A program made the translations under genes and the position numbers. From contig JAHLTZ010000020.1 in the NCBI GenBank assembly GCA_025786725.1, positions 62,001 to 126,000 of the forward strand: a stretch of 64,000 bases of DNA. The letters are read 5' to 3'. The stretch comes from Syncephalis fuscata. Its lineage: Eukaryota; Zoopagomycota; Zoopagomycetes; Zoopagales; Piptocephalidaceae. Under the pieces are notes generated by a model. The model was given only the letters and a program-made list of their open reading frames with translations, had not been told where the DNA came from and did no database searches. Shown piece by piece: positions 1 to 10,869 of the stretch. The number at the start of each line of letters is the position of its first letter. The stretch's first letter is position 1.

Positions 1-1767
1 AAAATCTACTTCATTCTTACAATGCGATCAATTTGAGATTTTGTATTCGTAATTTGTCCAATCTTTGGCTTAATTTTCATTCTTCCTTCAAAACAAAGCT
101 TTTTAAATGCCGGATTATTATCTGTTTCTGGCTTAATACGTTGGTTAAAATCCTAATAAATACCCATTAATATTGTACACATCTCTATATCACTGCTTAC
201 TTACCATAATAGAGGCTAGCATATCGGTGGTAGCACTACGGGTGCGTTTAGACTTTTCGTCAGCAATTGCCGCTTCCTATAGCAATTTATAAGTTATATA
301 TTTAAAATATAGCTGTAGTTACCCACTTTACGTTCTGCTTCATGCTTTGCTTGTTGTTTCGCTTCCTTTTCACGACGTTGCTGTTCTTGTTGTTCCTGTT
401 CTTTTAAACGTAACTCTTCTTCTGCTTTTTTCTTACGCATTTCTTCTTCCCTTTCCTTTTCCAGTTGTGCCAACGCACCATCCAATTTCTGTTGCTCATT
501 TTATTAATAAACACTTAAATAGCCTATAAACACTTACTGAAAATGCTGCTTGTTTACGCATTGCTAAAGAGGATTCGGCTTGTTTCTCCTTTTCATCACT
601 ATAATTTGTAAGTATTTATTTAAATAGCTATTTAATACATATACTAACTTGGATAATAGCAATCGATCCAGCGCCTTTGTTGCTTCCTCAGTAGCTTGGT
701 GTATTTGATATAAATAATTTTCTTGGTTTTTAATACTTTCCTCTCGTATACGTGACTTTTCCAATCGGACTTGAATTGCTTTATCGGCAGCAGCAGCCTA
801 TTTAACTTTTTTATTATGCTGTAATAGTATATCAATCTATTACTTACTTGACCGGCCTTTTTGGCTTCCTTAATAATAATTTCTTGGGTGTCAACGTAAT
901 TGACATATTTCATTAAAACTGCTTCTGGTTCATCAGTTGGATCTTTTGGTGTAGCAATTTTATTGTGCTGTTTCTGATATGATCGTGGTGTTGAGCGTGT
1001 TGATGCCATAGATGGCGAACCGATTAACTGTGGACTATTGGCATTTTCATTAATACTATTGCTATATTGACGGTGGGGTGTATTCCATCGAGGACTAAAT
1101 ACCGCTAATAGTTAGATTCACTATAGGTGGTTCATCACTATACTATAATAGCTACCTATTATTGATTGGTATAGGATTTGTATTATTTATACGTGCAATA
1201 ACCGGTGATGCGTACTGTGGATGACTGGTGGAGATAGTTGGCTCATACGACAGCTCCACCGGTAAATAGGTACCCGTATGTGATTCATTTGATGGCTGTG
1301 TATTTAAAAATGTAGCATCTGAATGGATATAACCTTTAGTGCCAATTACACTTGACTTGGCAATAAAATCATCGTCACTACTGTCATCGTCTTCAGAACT
1401 TGGGCAGCGAAACGAGTTAAACGAGTGAGGAGAATGCCACTGGCTAATATAATAGCGAAATATAAATTGTTAATAAAGTATATCGTTTAAATTATTTATA
1501 CTAATAGCTTTATCTGTTACAGACTTATTACTTGACCTACTTTGCCAAATTGCTTGTATAGCCAGCAGAAGGTGACAAGGCTGTAGAGGTAGACGCGGCC
1601 AATTCAGACCTTCTACCTGGAATTGGCTGCGGCTTACTAGGCGTCAATGATAATGACGGCAATTTGTGTGGACTATTGTCTGTCGTTTGATTATTAGCAA
1701 TCCAAGCGTCGCTTAGTCCTTTTAAATCGTCTTCGTCCTCATTGTCGTCAATAAGACCAAACCGCAT
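1..1767 (-). CDS. GLE1: Gle1-like mRNA export factor (partial; 3' part runs off the left edge)
   Basis: Gle1 sits at the cytoplasmic face of the nuclear pore and, with inositol hexakisphosphate, activates the DEAD-box helicase Dbp5 to release exported mRNA. I chose the start at 1767 (MRFGLIDDNEDED), which recalls the MRF start of yeast Gle1. A low-complexity Ser/Pro/Thr N-terminus is followed by charged coiled-coil exons, including the Glu/Lys/Gln-rich exon near 294-490. The leftmost exon (about 21-152) reads KIKPKIGQITNTKSQIDRI, which aligns with the KINPKFGQLTNSNQQLFKI block at the start of the yeast Gle1 C-terminal domain. At least seven exons with GTAAGT-type donors are visible. The helical domain that binds IP6 and Dbp5 lies outside the window. 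Exon limits between 500 and 1500 are approximate. Confidence 0.8.
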
Positions 1768-2019
1768 AGCTTTAGTATAGTGGTATTTCTACAAAAACAA
1801 GGGATCACGAAACGGGTAATATAGAGGAGGGATAAGGAAAAGACTACCAGCAAGTAAACGATACAGTGCTTATTATTTCCAAATAACAAGTTTTATTATT
1901 ATTGTTGTTGTTATGGTTAATACATTTATTAATAAAATAGATATTCCTATTGATACAATGTGCCGTATTTATTTTACCTCATCCTTTACTTCAATCGGTG
2001 CTAGTTATTAGTCATCATT

Positions 2020-2511
2020 ATGTCTGCTCTTGCCGTGACAACAGCATCGTCTGCTTCTATAAAGGAATGCCGTATCAAGGCACTCCGTCTTTATCGCCAA
2101 TGGCAACTAGCGGTAAGTAGATCATAGCTTGGCTATTAATGTAGAACGCCAGGAGTAGCCGGGTGGATGCCACGTTCCTTTACGTGAATCTACGTTTCTA
2201 TGGCACTAGCAAATGAACAATAGCTATACTTGTTCTAATACAACGATTAGGCACCTACCATTGTCGGTTCCTATCAGTTAGATGTGCCTGTGCCTGTTCT
2301 TCGCGCTAAAATTCGTCAAGAATTTGAACGCCATCGCGAAGTGACTGATCCACGCGTTGCAGATATTCTCATCCATAAAGGCAACGTCGAGTTGGAAGAA
2401 ACGATGAATATGTGGAAACAGCCTGCTCAATTGTTATATGCGCTGTGGCGCGAAGAACAAGAGCCGAAGCCACAAGACTTTCTTTCACGTTTCTATGAAG
2501 GACGCTCATAA
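2020..2511 (+). CDS. NDUFA6: NADH:ubiquinone oxidoreductase subunit NDUFA6/B14 (LYR protein)
   Basis: This is an accessory subunit of mitochondrial complex I that binds acyl carrier protein through an LYR motif. There are two exons, 2020-2112 and 2251-2511, joined in phase 0 to give 117 residues. The LYR motif (ALRLYRQW) is at residues 21-28. It is followed by the family blocks DPRVADILIHKGNVELEET, MWKQ and DFLSRFYEG, which match NDUFA6 across its length, and the size is normal. The intron starts GTAAGTAG and ends GATTAG. The gene diverges from the Gle1 gene, leaving about 250 bp for both promoters. Its presence implies a functional complex I, which excludes lineages such as Saccharomyces, microsporidia and Rozella. 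Confidence 0.93.
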
Positions 2512-2532
2512 GTTGTAGTTGTTAGTATCTAC

Positions 2533-2550
2533 GCACACACACACACACAC
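2533..2550. repeat. (CA)n microsatellite
   Basis: About nine CA dinucleotides lie in the 3' flank of the NDUFA6 gene. Confidence 0.95.
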
Positions 2551-2654
2551 TTATAGGATATAGCGACGACATAGGACAAGCAATAAAGTAACATTTTAAT
2601 AATAATAACATTGTATAAAATCGGTACTATTTATTTCTACTTGTATAGCTGTAT

Positions 2655-3378
2655 TTATTTACTGTCTTCGGCAGCTTGTTGTTTACGACCTAATCGATCT
2701 GCTTCCATAGCTATTTCTAAATCTTCTTCTGGTGTACTATTTTCACGAGCAGCATAATTGAGCTCACGTAAAAGAGTCTATTATTATTATTATTAAATTA
2801 TTAGTAAATTATTGTTATTAAATTATTAGTATATTTGTTAATAAATCGTTGTAATATTTATATCTTACTTCTTGACGGCCAACGCAGTTCCAAAATGCAC
2901 TACGGCGAAATTCGCACATAGTTAACCAGTCGCTCCAGCTGCCATTACGGAAGCATTCACGTAAATCAGCATGTACATCAGCGCAATTATCAATAGCTCG
3001 TTCTTTAATTAATCTTGTTTGGCGATGTGATACCTGTGCTTGAGCAAGCATAATAGCTTGTTCTTCGCGTGCTGGCGCGCCAAACCGTTCAAAAAAGTTA
3101 CTCCAGCTTTGTTCCTGGCCTAATCCCGCTTCTGAATCTTCAGAATCATTAGATTTAGTAGTTGAATCATCGTTATCATTGCTACTATGGCTATTTTGGT
3201 TTGTCGGTTCAGCTGTTGGTTGACCATACAGCACTTGGTCAAGATTGGAGTGAGCTGTCGCGCGTGTACGATTTAAAAAGTCTTTTAACGATGCATCACT
3301 CTCCGTTGACGCCGTAGTCGTATTATCGCTGCGGTTATTACTCGGCTGGTCGGTGTGGCGTGACTGGCTGGCACCCAT
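2655..3378 (-). CDS. Twin CX9C (CHCH) protein, possibly N-myristoylated
   Basis: There are two exons, 3378-2869 (170 codons) and 2777-2655 (40 codons plus stop), joined in phase 0 for 210 residues. The N-terminus MGASQS has Gly2 and Ser6 as in N-myristoylation sites. Residues about 20-110 are low-complexity Ser/Asn/Asp. Near residues 140-170 lie two CX9C pairs, CADVHADLREC and CEFRRSAFWNC, the helix-loop-helix signature of proteins oxidised by Mia40 in the mitochondrial intermembrane space. The second exon is a short charged helix. A myristoylated CHCH protein recalls Mic19-type MICOS subunits, but the sequence does not let me assign it to that family, and a cytochrome oxidase assembly factor is equally possible. 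Neighbouring mitochondrial genes (NDUFA6, Pam17) give no operon-type support. Confidence 0.75.
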
Positions 3379-3499
3379 AGTGAATCCGACGTTCTGTACG
3401 TAAACTAAAGAGCAAGTGACGAAATAGTAGCGGTTTAAGATTGAAATTTATAATTATTTTTCTTTCTCTAAACCCATCACTCCATAGTATTTATTAACT

Positions 3500-5117
3500 A
3501 TGGCGTCACTCAATGACAGTGAACTGGTAACCGCGTCTAATAAGGCAGTTACGGTAAATGACAGCGCAAATACCAATGAAGACTATAAAGACTCGGACGA
3601 TGACTTGGAACTTGAGCAAGATAACGAGGCTCAATCCGAAGAGAATAGTGCCCAGGACAATGAAGACGATGGTAGATATTTAGCAGCAAGTTAAAGTTCT
3701 ATCGCTAAAGTGTGCTATATAACAGAGTCGTATCTAGATGAGTTTGAAGACGATACGCTGGTAAATATACTTATAATTAAATAGCTTTAAATAACACTAT
3801 ATAGGATTTGCCACTGACTCAAATGCGTATAAGAAGTATACCCAAAGAAGCGTTTAAGCGATTTACACAGCTAGAGGTAATTATTGTACATTAAATAATG
3901 ATAACGATATAGATTATGAATATAAAATACAAATATAATTGATTTGGTTTATCAATATCAACTAATATTGTTACTAATTTATTTTATTATTGGCTGTGTT
4001 GTTTTGTAGAATCTTTGTCTACGACAGAATTTGATTCCTGAGATTTGTGGGCTTGACACATTAACCAATTTAACAGAATTGGATTTGTATGATAATCGTA
4101 TTTCTTACGTGGAAAACATTGACACACTCACCAATCTCGAGTAAGTAAAGTGCTGGTAGGATTAGTAGTAGGATTATTATTAATAGCACTATTTTAGATC
4201 GCTTGATTTGTCATTTAACAAAATTAAACACATTGAAGGAGTGGATAAATTAACACGTTTAAAGGATTTGTATTTCGTCAGTAATAAAATATCACACATT
4301 CAAGGACTGGATACATTGGTCAATCTACGTAATTTGGAATTGGGTGCAAATCGAGTTCGTGTAAGTTAAAAATATGGCGGATTGTTATGAGTTTATGGAT
4401 AATAATTGTATTTGTAGATTATTGAAAACCTAGATTGCTTGGTAAATTTGGACCAGCTTTGGTTGGGCAAGAATAAGATTAGTCAATTCCAGGCAAGTAT
4501 TACAAATATTAATTACCTGACATCTACTTACTTTGATTGCCATAGAATCTTGGTGCGCTGCGTAATTTAAAAATACTTAGTATACAGGTAAATATTAATG
4601 ATTAAATTATGGCTATATTTTTATCAATCATAATACTTGATTATCAGAGTAATCGAATTACGAAACTTGAAGGATTAGAAGGATTAGAGCAGTTAGAAGA
4701 ACTTTATCTTAGTCATAATGGAATTGAAAAAATTGAAGGACTGGAGAAGAATGTAAGTATTATTATTTAATTTGTCACAGCTTGTTAATTATTTATAGCT
4801 TAATTTGCGTATTTTGGATATTGCTTCCAATCGAGTGGCCAAGCTTGAAAATCTTTCTCATTTAATCAATTTAGAAGAGTTATGGGTCAGTTTATTTAAC
4901 TATACCTAATAGTATAAGCTGATGAGCAATCTAGGCAAATCACAACACGCTAGATTCGTTTGTCGATGTTGAGGAAGAGCTTGGCAAGCTTTCTCATTTG
5001 GAAACCGTCTATTTTGAGGGCAATCCATTGCAAACACAACAGCCAACGCATTATCGCCTAAAGGTCAAACTAGCTTTACCACAGATAAAGCAAATTGACG
5101 CCACTATGGCACGGTAA
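3500..5117 (+). CDS. SDS22: Sds22 / PP1 regulatory subunit 7 (leucine-rich repeat)
   Basis: This is the conserved nuclear regulator of type 1 protein phosphatase. It has an acidic N-terminus (exon 1, 3500-3671), then short exons encoding SDS22-type 22-residue leucine-rich repeats: LCLRQNLI, LDLYDNRI, LDLSFNKIKHIEGVDKL, NKISHIQGLD, LGKNKISQFQ, LYLSHNGIEKIEGLEKN, LDIASNRVAKLEN. The LRR cap ends VYFEGNPL...LALPQIKQIDATMAR. These blocks match human PPP1R7 nearly residue for residue. About ten exons are needed. The joins I checked (3671/3726, 3760/3805, 3876 onwards) keep frame. The product is close to the usual 340-350 residues. I see no missing repeat. Confidence 0.92.
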
Positions 5118-5447
5118 TGATAATGCTGCTAATAGCAATGTTATACCGCTCATGTCGTAGACTGTCTTAATCAAGAGTAATCGATATAGGAATAAAGCAG
5201 TAGCATTTGTTTCGATAGCTAATCTTTTATTGATTGCATTGTTATTATATTAAATGATTGATATTTAAAGGTGTTTAACATAGTTTACATTACACATACA
5301 AATAAAATTATTTGCATTTCATTACAGTTCAACATTATATTGTGCTAATTACATTTTTAAAAAATAACAACTGCTAAATGATAAATTTGTAGTTATATTG
5401 TTTAAAATTAAACAAAAGTTTAAATGATGTTCACAGCTGGAATAACA

Positions 5448-6195
5448 TTATTCGACCTCTTCGCCCAACTGAAACGTACCCTTTCTGCGATGTTCCAATT
5501 GGCGACGTAGCCAGCGGCGATAATCACGCAATGAGCGGATCTTTTCGCCATAGTAATCGGGAACAGGATTACGTACACTGCTCAGCGATGGATCAGAGCG
5601 ATATTTTACTATGTGTCGGTAAAGTTCACGGTCCATCTAATCAATAGAAACAATGATTAAATAACTAGCTAGCTAAAAAAGTGTAGCTTTTACTTACTTC
5701 GTCTATTGTGCCGGCCAAGCGCCGGTTCGACATACGCCATGTCGTGCTAGCCACTACTGGGCCTAGTAAAAAGCCAATAATACCGCAGGCAAATGCACCA
5801 AGGCCATACATCAGAAATGGGTCCATGCCCATAAAATTGGCGGTGACATCGATCGAGCGTGTACCAAAGAAGCCAATACCGCCGATAAGACCCACCAATG
5901 TAGTTGGGACTGTAGTTATACGTTCTTGGAGAATACGTTTACGACGAATCTCAAAATACTCAGTCCAACTAATTGGAAAACGATAGTGGGCCGGTAAAGA
6001 TCCTGGCGCGTTGGCTGTAGTCGACCTGTTTTCGGTAGAGTTGGTAGTATCTGACTTAGAATAAAAGCTATGACGCATTGGAAGCAAAGAGCGTGACAAG
6101 GCCAAATTACTCGCTGCCGGGTATGATCTTATCGTTAGTAAGCGTTTTGCGGACAACTGCGCGCGTGCGCATAGCGCCGTGTGCCGAAGTAACAT
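5448..6195 (-). CDS. PAM17: Pam17, TIM23 presequence translocase motor subunit
   Basis: Pam17 is an inner-membrane subunit of the import motor at the TIM23 channel. Exons 6195-5698 (166 codons) and 5636-5448 join in phase 0 for 228 residues. The first 40 residues form a basic, Ser/Ala/Leu-rich presequence. The mature part begins [13 protein letters not shown] and has two membrane segments ([18 protein letters not shown] and [20 protein letters not shown]). It ends with the hallmark block [20 protein letters not shown]. These match fungal Pam17 throughout, and the family is essentially fungal, which helps place the organism. The gene is intact and of normal length. Confidence 0.93.
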
Positions 6196-8202
6196 TGTGC
6201 CAGTATTTCAGAATAGGAATTCTAATCAAAAGCGCGAGTTTACAAAAAAAAAGATTTGTTAACTGATAATATTTGTTAATTTATATACTGACAGATTAAT
6301 AATTCAACACTCTAAGCTATTCTACTTTAAGCCCCTTACTTTTTTGAAAATAAAAACAAATTGTAGATTGTTTCTTTAATCAAATTTGTGTACATCGTTG
6401 TAATAAATCTAGACTTGTTAAAACGGATGCATTTTTTTATTTATATAGTTAATAATCCATCACTTTATCTTTTTAAATGTACTGATGTCACATTTTTATG
6501 TATGTTGACTTAGAAACATTATACATCGATACTTTTTAGATAGTAACCTATTTAGAATACTCTTTTTGGCAATGTTGTCATTATTCTACTGATAATATTG
6601 TTTTTTATCTATTCTTCTTATTACAACCATTGTTTTACTGATGGCGTATTTTATAATTGTATTTGCTTTTATGCTATTGATTTTTATTCTTTCTTTTATT
6701 CTACCACTTAAACAATTACCTCATCTGTATTTCAATTTTTTTATAATATTTATATGCACAATGTTGTTCGATTTATAGCTTGTATATATTACATTATTTA
6801 TTAATTAAATAAAAAATACTATTTTTACATTAAACAATCTATTAGTTATTTATTGTGTTTTAATGGTCAAATGACTATATTGAACAAATGTTTATATATC
6901 TAAACTAACTTTCTTTCCATTGAGTATGATGATAGGTGGTAAATGACATCAAGCTTAAAATACTTATTATTATAGATTTATTATCCAGTATGCATATTTC
7001 CTTAATCGTTTATATTATTTCTATACTATTTCATACTGCTATATATCATTCTACGATACACTAAATACATTCTATTGTTTATTTGTCCCAACACACTTTA
7101 CAATCTCCACTCATTACGCTATACGCGCCGTACTTTTAATATCATTTTTTATAATTTCTTACCGTACATTTATCATTCTATATATCATTCTATACTTACT
7201 TAGCCTTCCTTTATCAAAAACTGTTTTTTATTTTGTTTTAAATTTATTATTAAAGAAGTCCGACTAATGTCGGTCAGCTGCTCATGCATATATGCTTAAT
7301 AAATTCTTCATCGCTAATCGGCACTTTATATCACATATTCTTTATATTATATACTGTTTTATTGTCTAATAACTATTGGCCATCTATTAATGTTGTTTTT
7401 TGTTTTAGTTCTATTATTAACAAAGTTCGACTAATCTTGCTTAGCTTGTTTATTAGACTATATATATATTTACTTAAAACTTATAGTAAATAAAATGTAT
7501 TCAATATGTCATTATATGACATATAATAGTATAGAATAGAGTGGTGAGAATATAATTGAGTAAAGGGTATGCGTATACTGAATATATGCATACTGTATAA
7601 TAAATATACAATAATGAATACTTTAATGGCTGATGTCATTCACCATCCGCCATCATGTTTGCTAGAAAGAATGTTAGTTCAATAAAATAAAATATAATTA
7701 AACATAGTCATTTGTTCTTCAAATAACCATAAATAGCTAATATATTGCTTAATATTAATGCCGCTACCATCCTGATATGATAAGCAATAAGTAAATAATT
7801 GTTCATTGTGGGCATATGAATAGTTATGTGAATTGATGTATTACACTAGTAGTAAACTAATATAAAGTTTTTATTTATTATTAGCCATGGTTGCTATAAA
7901 TAATAAGCTTATTTAATATCAATAAAAAGACAATCGCCTCTAGTCTCATTTCATTTTAGTTAGTGTTATATAGTTTATTATATTTGAATTACAATAATTA
8001 ATGATTAATAGAATTAGTTTTATTGTCAAACAGTATTAACCAACCAATAAATTTTAGTACACATCAAATACTAACATTATCCTATAATGTTAGGATAAAA
8101 TGTAGCCTGGCCATCTAGGTTGTAGTTTTCTTAATCAAAATTTAATAATGTGGTAAAATGCAATGAAATGCGAATTAAATAAAAATAATTTACTTAATAA
8201 AA
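6196..8202. other. Gene-free AT-rich spacer
   Basis: No credible coding sequence is present. The few open stretches are short, rich in Ile/Tyr/Leu from A+T bias and lack splice-supported extensions. The spacer leads into the inverted repeat that begins near 8203. Confidence 0.6.
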
Positions 8203-9689
8203 CGTTACTAAAATTATGTATAACTTTTTGTGAAATAAAGTAAATTGTCTGCTGTTTTGCACAAGTATACATATGGCATACAAGTGACTATTAGCAAAGT
8301 ATACCGTTATTATAGTGCATGATGGTGTAATGGTTGCAATAATACGCTGATAAATGTGCAAAAATAGCAGTTTTTAGTCATTCATGACTTGTATAACTAA
8401 AATACAGCAAAATGATTGCTAGATTCGAGTTTTCCATGCTTCGCTGATCAGATTGATATAAAATATAGAACAATGATTTTTGTAAAAATAATTAGTCAAA
8501 AATGCAATTTACGTATTTTTAATCCACTCAATAAATATTGATAATAATACGTATAACTTAATGTATAATAAAGCAAATGGCATAATATTTTGCACAAGTA
8601 TGTATATGATATACAGATAGCTACTGGCAAAGTATACCGTTATTGTATTGCGTGATGGTGTATTTATCATGGCAATACGCTAATAAATGTGTAAAAATAG
8701 TGGTTTTTGGTCATTCATGGCTTGTATAAACAAAATACAGCAAAATGATTGCTAGATTCGAGTTTTCCATGCTTCGCTGATCAGATTGATATAAAATATA
8801 GAACAATGATTTTTGTAAAAATAACTAGTCAAAAATGCAATTTGCGCGTATTTAGTTGTTAACAAAACCTTAGTTATATGTATATTTGTGGCATAAATTG
8901 CTGCCATGTATCGGTATTTCTGCATAGCGACTTTTATTGTATTTGTTTGGCGCTATATAACACTTTGAATTTACTATGGACCAAACTTTATTTTTGCATT
9001 AAAATTCTAAAATTTTAAAATTAAATCACTTTTTATTAACTAAATACGCGCAAATTGAATATTGGTTAACCTTTGTTGCAAAAATCATTGTTCTATATTT
9101 TATATCAATCTGATCAGCGAAGCATGGAGAACTCGAATCTAGCAATCATTTTGCTTTATTTTGTTTATACAAGCCATGAATGACCAAAAACCACTATTTT
9201 TACACATTTATTAGCGTATTGCCATGATAAATACACCATCACGCAATACAATAACGGTATACTTTGCCAGTAGCTATCTGTATATCATATACATACTTGT
9301 GCAAAATATTATGCCATTTGCTTTATTATACATTAAGTTATACGTATTATTATCAATATTTATTGAGTGGATTAAAAATACGTAAATTGCATTTTTGACT
9401 AATTATTTTTACAAAAATCATTGTTCTATATTTTATATCAATCTGATCAGCGAAGCATGGAAAACTCGAATCTAGCAATCATTTTGCTGTATTTTAGTTA
9501 TACAAGTCATGAATGACTAAAAACTGCTATTTTGCACATTTATCAGCGTATTATTGCAACCATTACACCATCATGCACTATAATAACGGTATACTTTGCT
9601 AATAGTCACTTGTATGCCATATGTATACTTGTGCAAAACAGCAGACAATTTGCTTTATTTTACGAAAAGTTATACATAATTTTAACAAC
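8203..9689. repeat. Large near-perfect inverted repeat built from tandem ~330-bp units
   Basis: The left arm (about 8203-8858) and right arm (about 9036-9689) are reverse complements over roughly 650 bp with only scattered differences. They are separated by about 177 bp of unrelated sequence. Each arm contains two related units in tandem (starts near 8210 and 8550 on the left), so the same motif occurs four times. A core block containing TAGATTCGAGTTTTCCATGC followed by TCAGATTGATATAAAATATA ends every unit. The inner ends diverge near 8820-8858 and 9036-9075. I see no open reading frame and no target-site duplication that I can state with confidence. It could be a foldback or MITE-like element, or a palindromic duplication. 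If transcribed, it would form a very long hairpin. Confidence 0.92.
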
Positions 9690-10383
9690 GCTATACCAAT
9701 TAGCTAATCGCTATTATTTTTTAATTCACATTCCATTAATTTTTACCACATAATTACGTTAAAAACATTTTTTAAGCCGGCCATGATTATTACAAATAAA
9801 AAATAATTAATTTTAGAATAGTTATAGCTATTGGAATAACAAATATCATATTTTTATGATGGGTACATCTATAACAATAGCGGATCATGCCACTTTACAA
9901 TGTTCATAACTATTGCACGTTGTATCAAAATATTAGTATTACTAAATAGTTAATAAGCCTATAACATACAAGCATGGTGGGCAAATTATAACAATACAAT
10001 GTACAAAGATACTGTTTGATGACAATGAAATAGCCGGCTTATTACTTGTAACTTTAAAGTCTGGGCCACTAAGAACAATCATGTTTCAGCATGGTGCAAC
10101 TAAGTATGTTTGTCTTTTACACCACTTAGGACCTAAACAATGAAAATGGTTTTGTTCATGGGTATTATTATAAAACATATCTTAAAAGCAGTAGATACAA
10201 AATTGAATATAAATATACGTCGGTTTATTTGGTCAATAATTGATTCAACATCCCAACAAAGCTACAGCTTCTATAACGACCTATACACCAGCACTTTTTA
10301 CATCATTTATACAGCTAGTCTGATAGATCGACTAAACGCACCAACTGCTACGCACGACTTTTGAACCTACAACGACTATCATT
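9690..10383. other. Spacer between inverted repeat and CAP gene
   Basis: This is AT-rich. The only open stretch (about 10140-10364) shows no domain or signal and overlaps the likely CAP-gene promoter. Nothing else is recognised. Confidence 0.5.
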
Positions 10384-10869
10384 ATGAAATTTCTCATCAC
10401 TCTCGTCGCAATTACCGTATTTGCCGCTAGCACAATTGAAGTGACTGCCGGTCCAGTTAGCTTTGATCCGACAAAGATGCTTTGTCTGGTCAACAAATTC
10501 CGCGGTGAACGAAAGCTTCCACCACTTGCAATTGATGCCGGTTTAAACAAAGCTGCACAGACCCATAGTGCACTTCAAGCTCGTAATAACCAAATGAGCC
10601 ATTCTTTTGCTGGTGAACCTGCTTTAATGGAACGCTGCTCTATCAGCGGTGGCGGATGGAACAGCGTAAGAGAAAATGTTGCGGGCGGACAGACATCTAT
10701 TGAGCAAGTTATGGACAGCTGGATTCGCTCGCCTCTTCATCTCCAAAACTTAGTAAGCGATGCCACGCATTTCGGCAGTGGCATGGCTGTAGGCAGTGGA
10801 GGCAAAGCTTACTGGACACAGGACTTTGGCCGTAACGATAAACTGCCAAAGAACTTCCCAAAATGCTAA
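10384..10869 (+). CDS. Secreted CAP/SCP-PR1 family protein
   Basis: This is a single-exon gene of 161 residues. The first about 22 residues (MKFLITLVAITVFAASTIEVTA) are a clear signal peptide. The rest is a compact CAP domain: an N-terminal helix with LVNKFRGERKLPPL, then H56 (TQTHSALQ in family terms, here AAQTHSALQ), MSHS, the RENVAGG signature, SPLHLQNLVSDATHFGSGMA and YWTQDFG. CAP proteins bind sterols or lipids or act as defence and virulence-related secreted proteins in fungi. Which applies here cannot be read from the sequence. Three cysteines are visible. The ATG follows a pyrimidine-poor leader, and no intron is needed. Confidence 0.9.
   Translation: MKFLITLVAITVFAASTIEVTAGPVSFDPTKMLCLVNKFRGERKLPPLAIDAGLNKAAQTHSALQARNNQMSHSFAGEPALMERCSISGGGWNSVRENVAGGQTSIEQVMDSWIRSPLHLQNLVSDATHFGSGMAVGSGGKAYWTQDFGRNDKLPKNFPKC

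Noticed and set aside
8425-8460. TAGATTCGAG core of the palindrome unit considered as a tRNA B box (tRNA-derived SINE)
   Set aside because: It does not match the GGTTCGANTCC consensus closely and no A box or cloverleaf is visible.
9532-9753. 73-codon plus-strand open stretch in the right arm of the palindrome
   Set aside because: It is made of repeat sequence, with no equivalent intact copy in the other arm and no recognisable domain.
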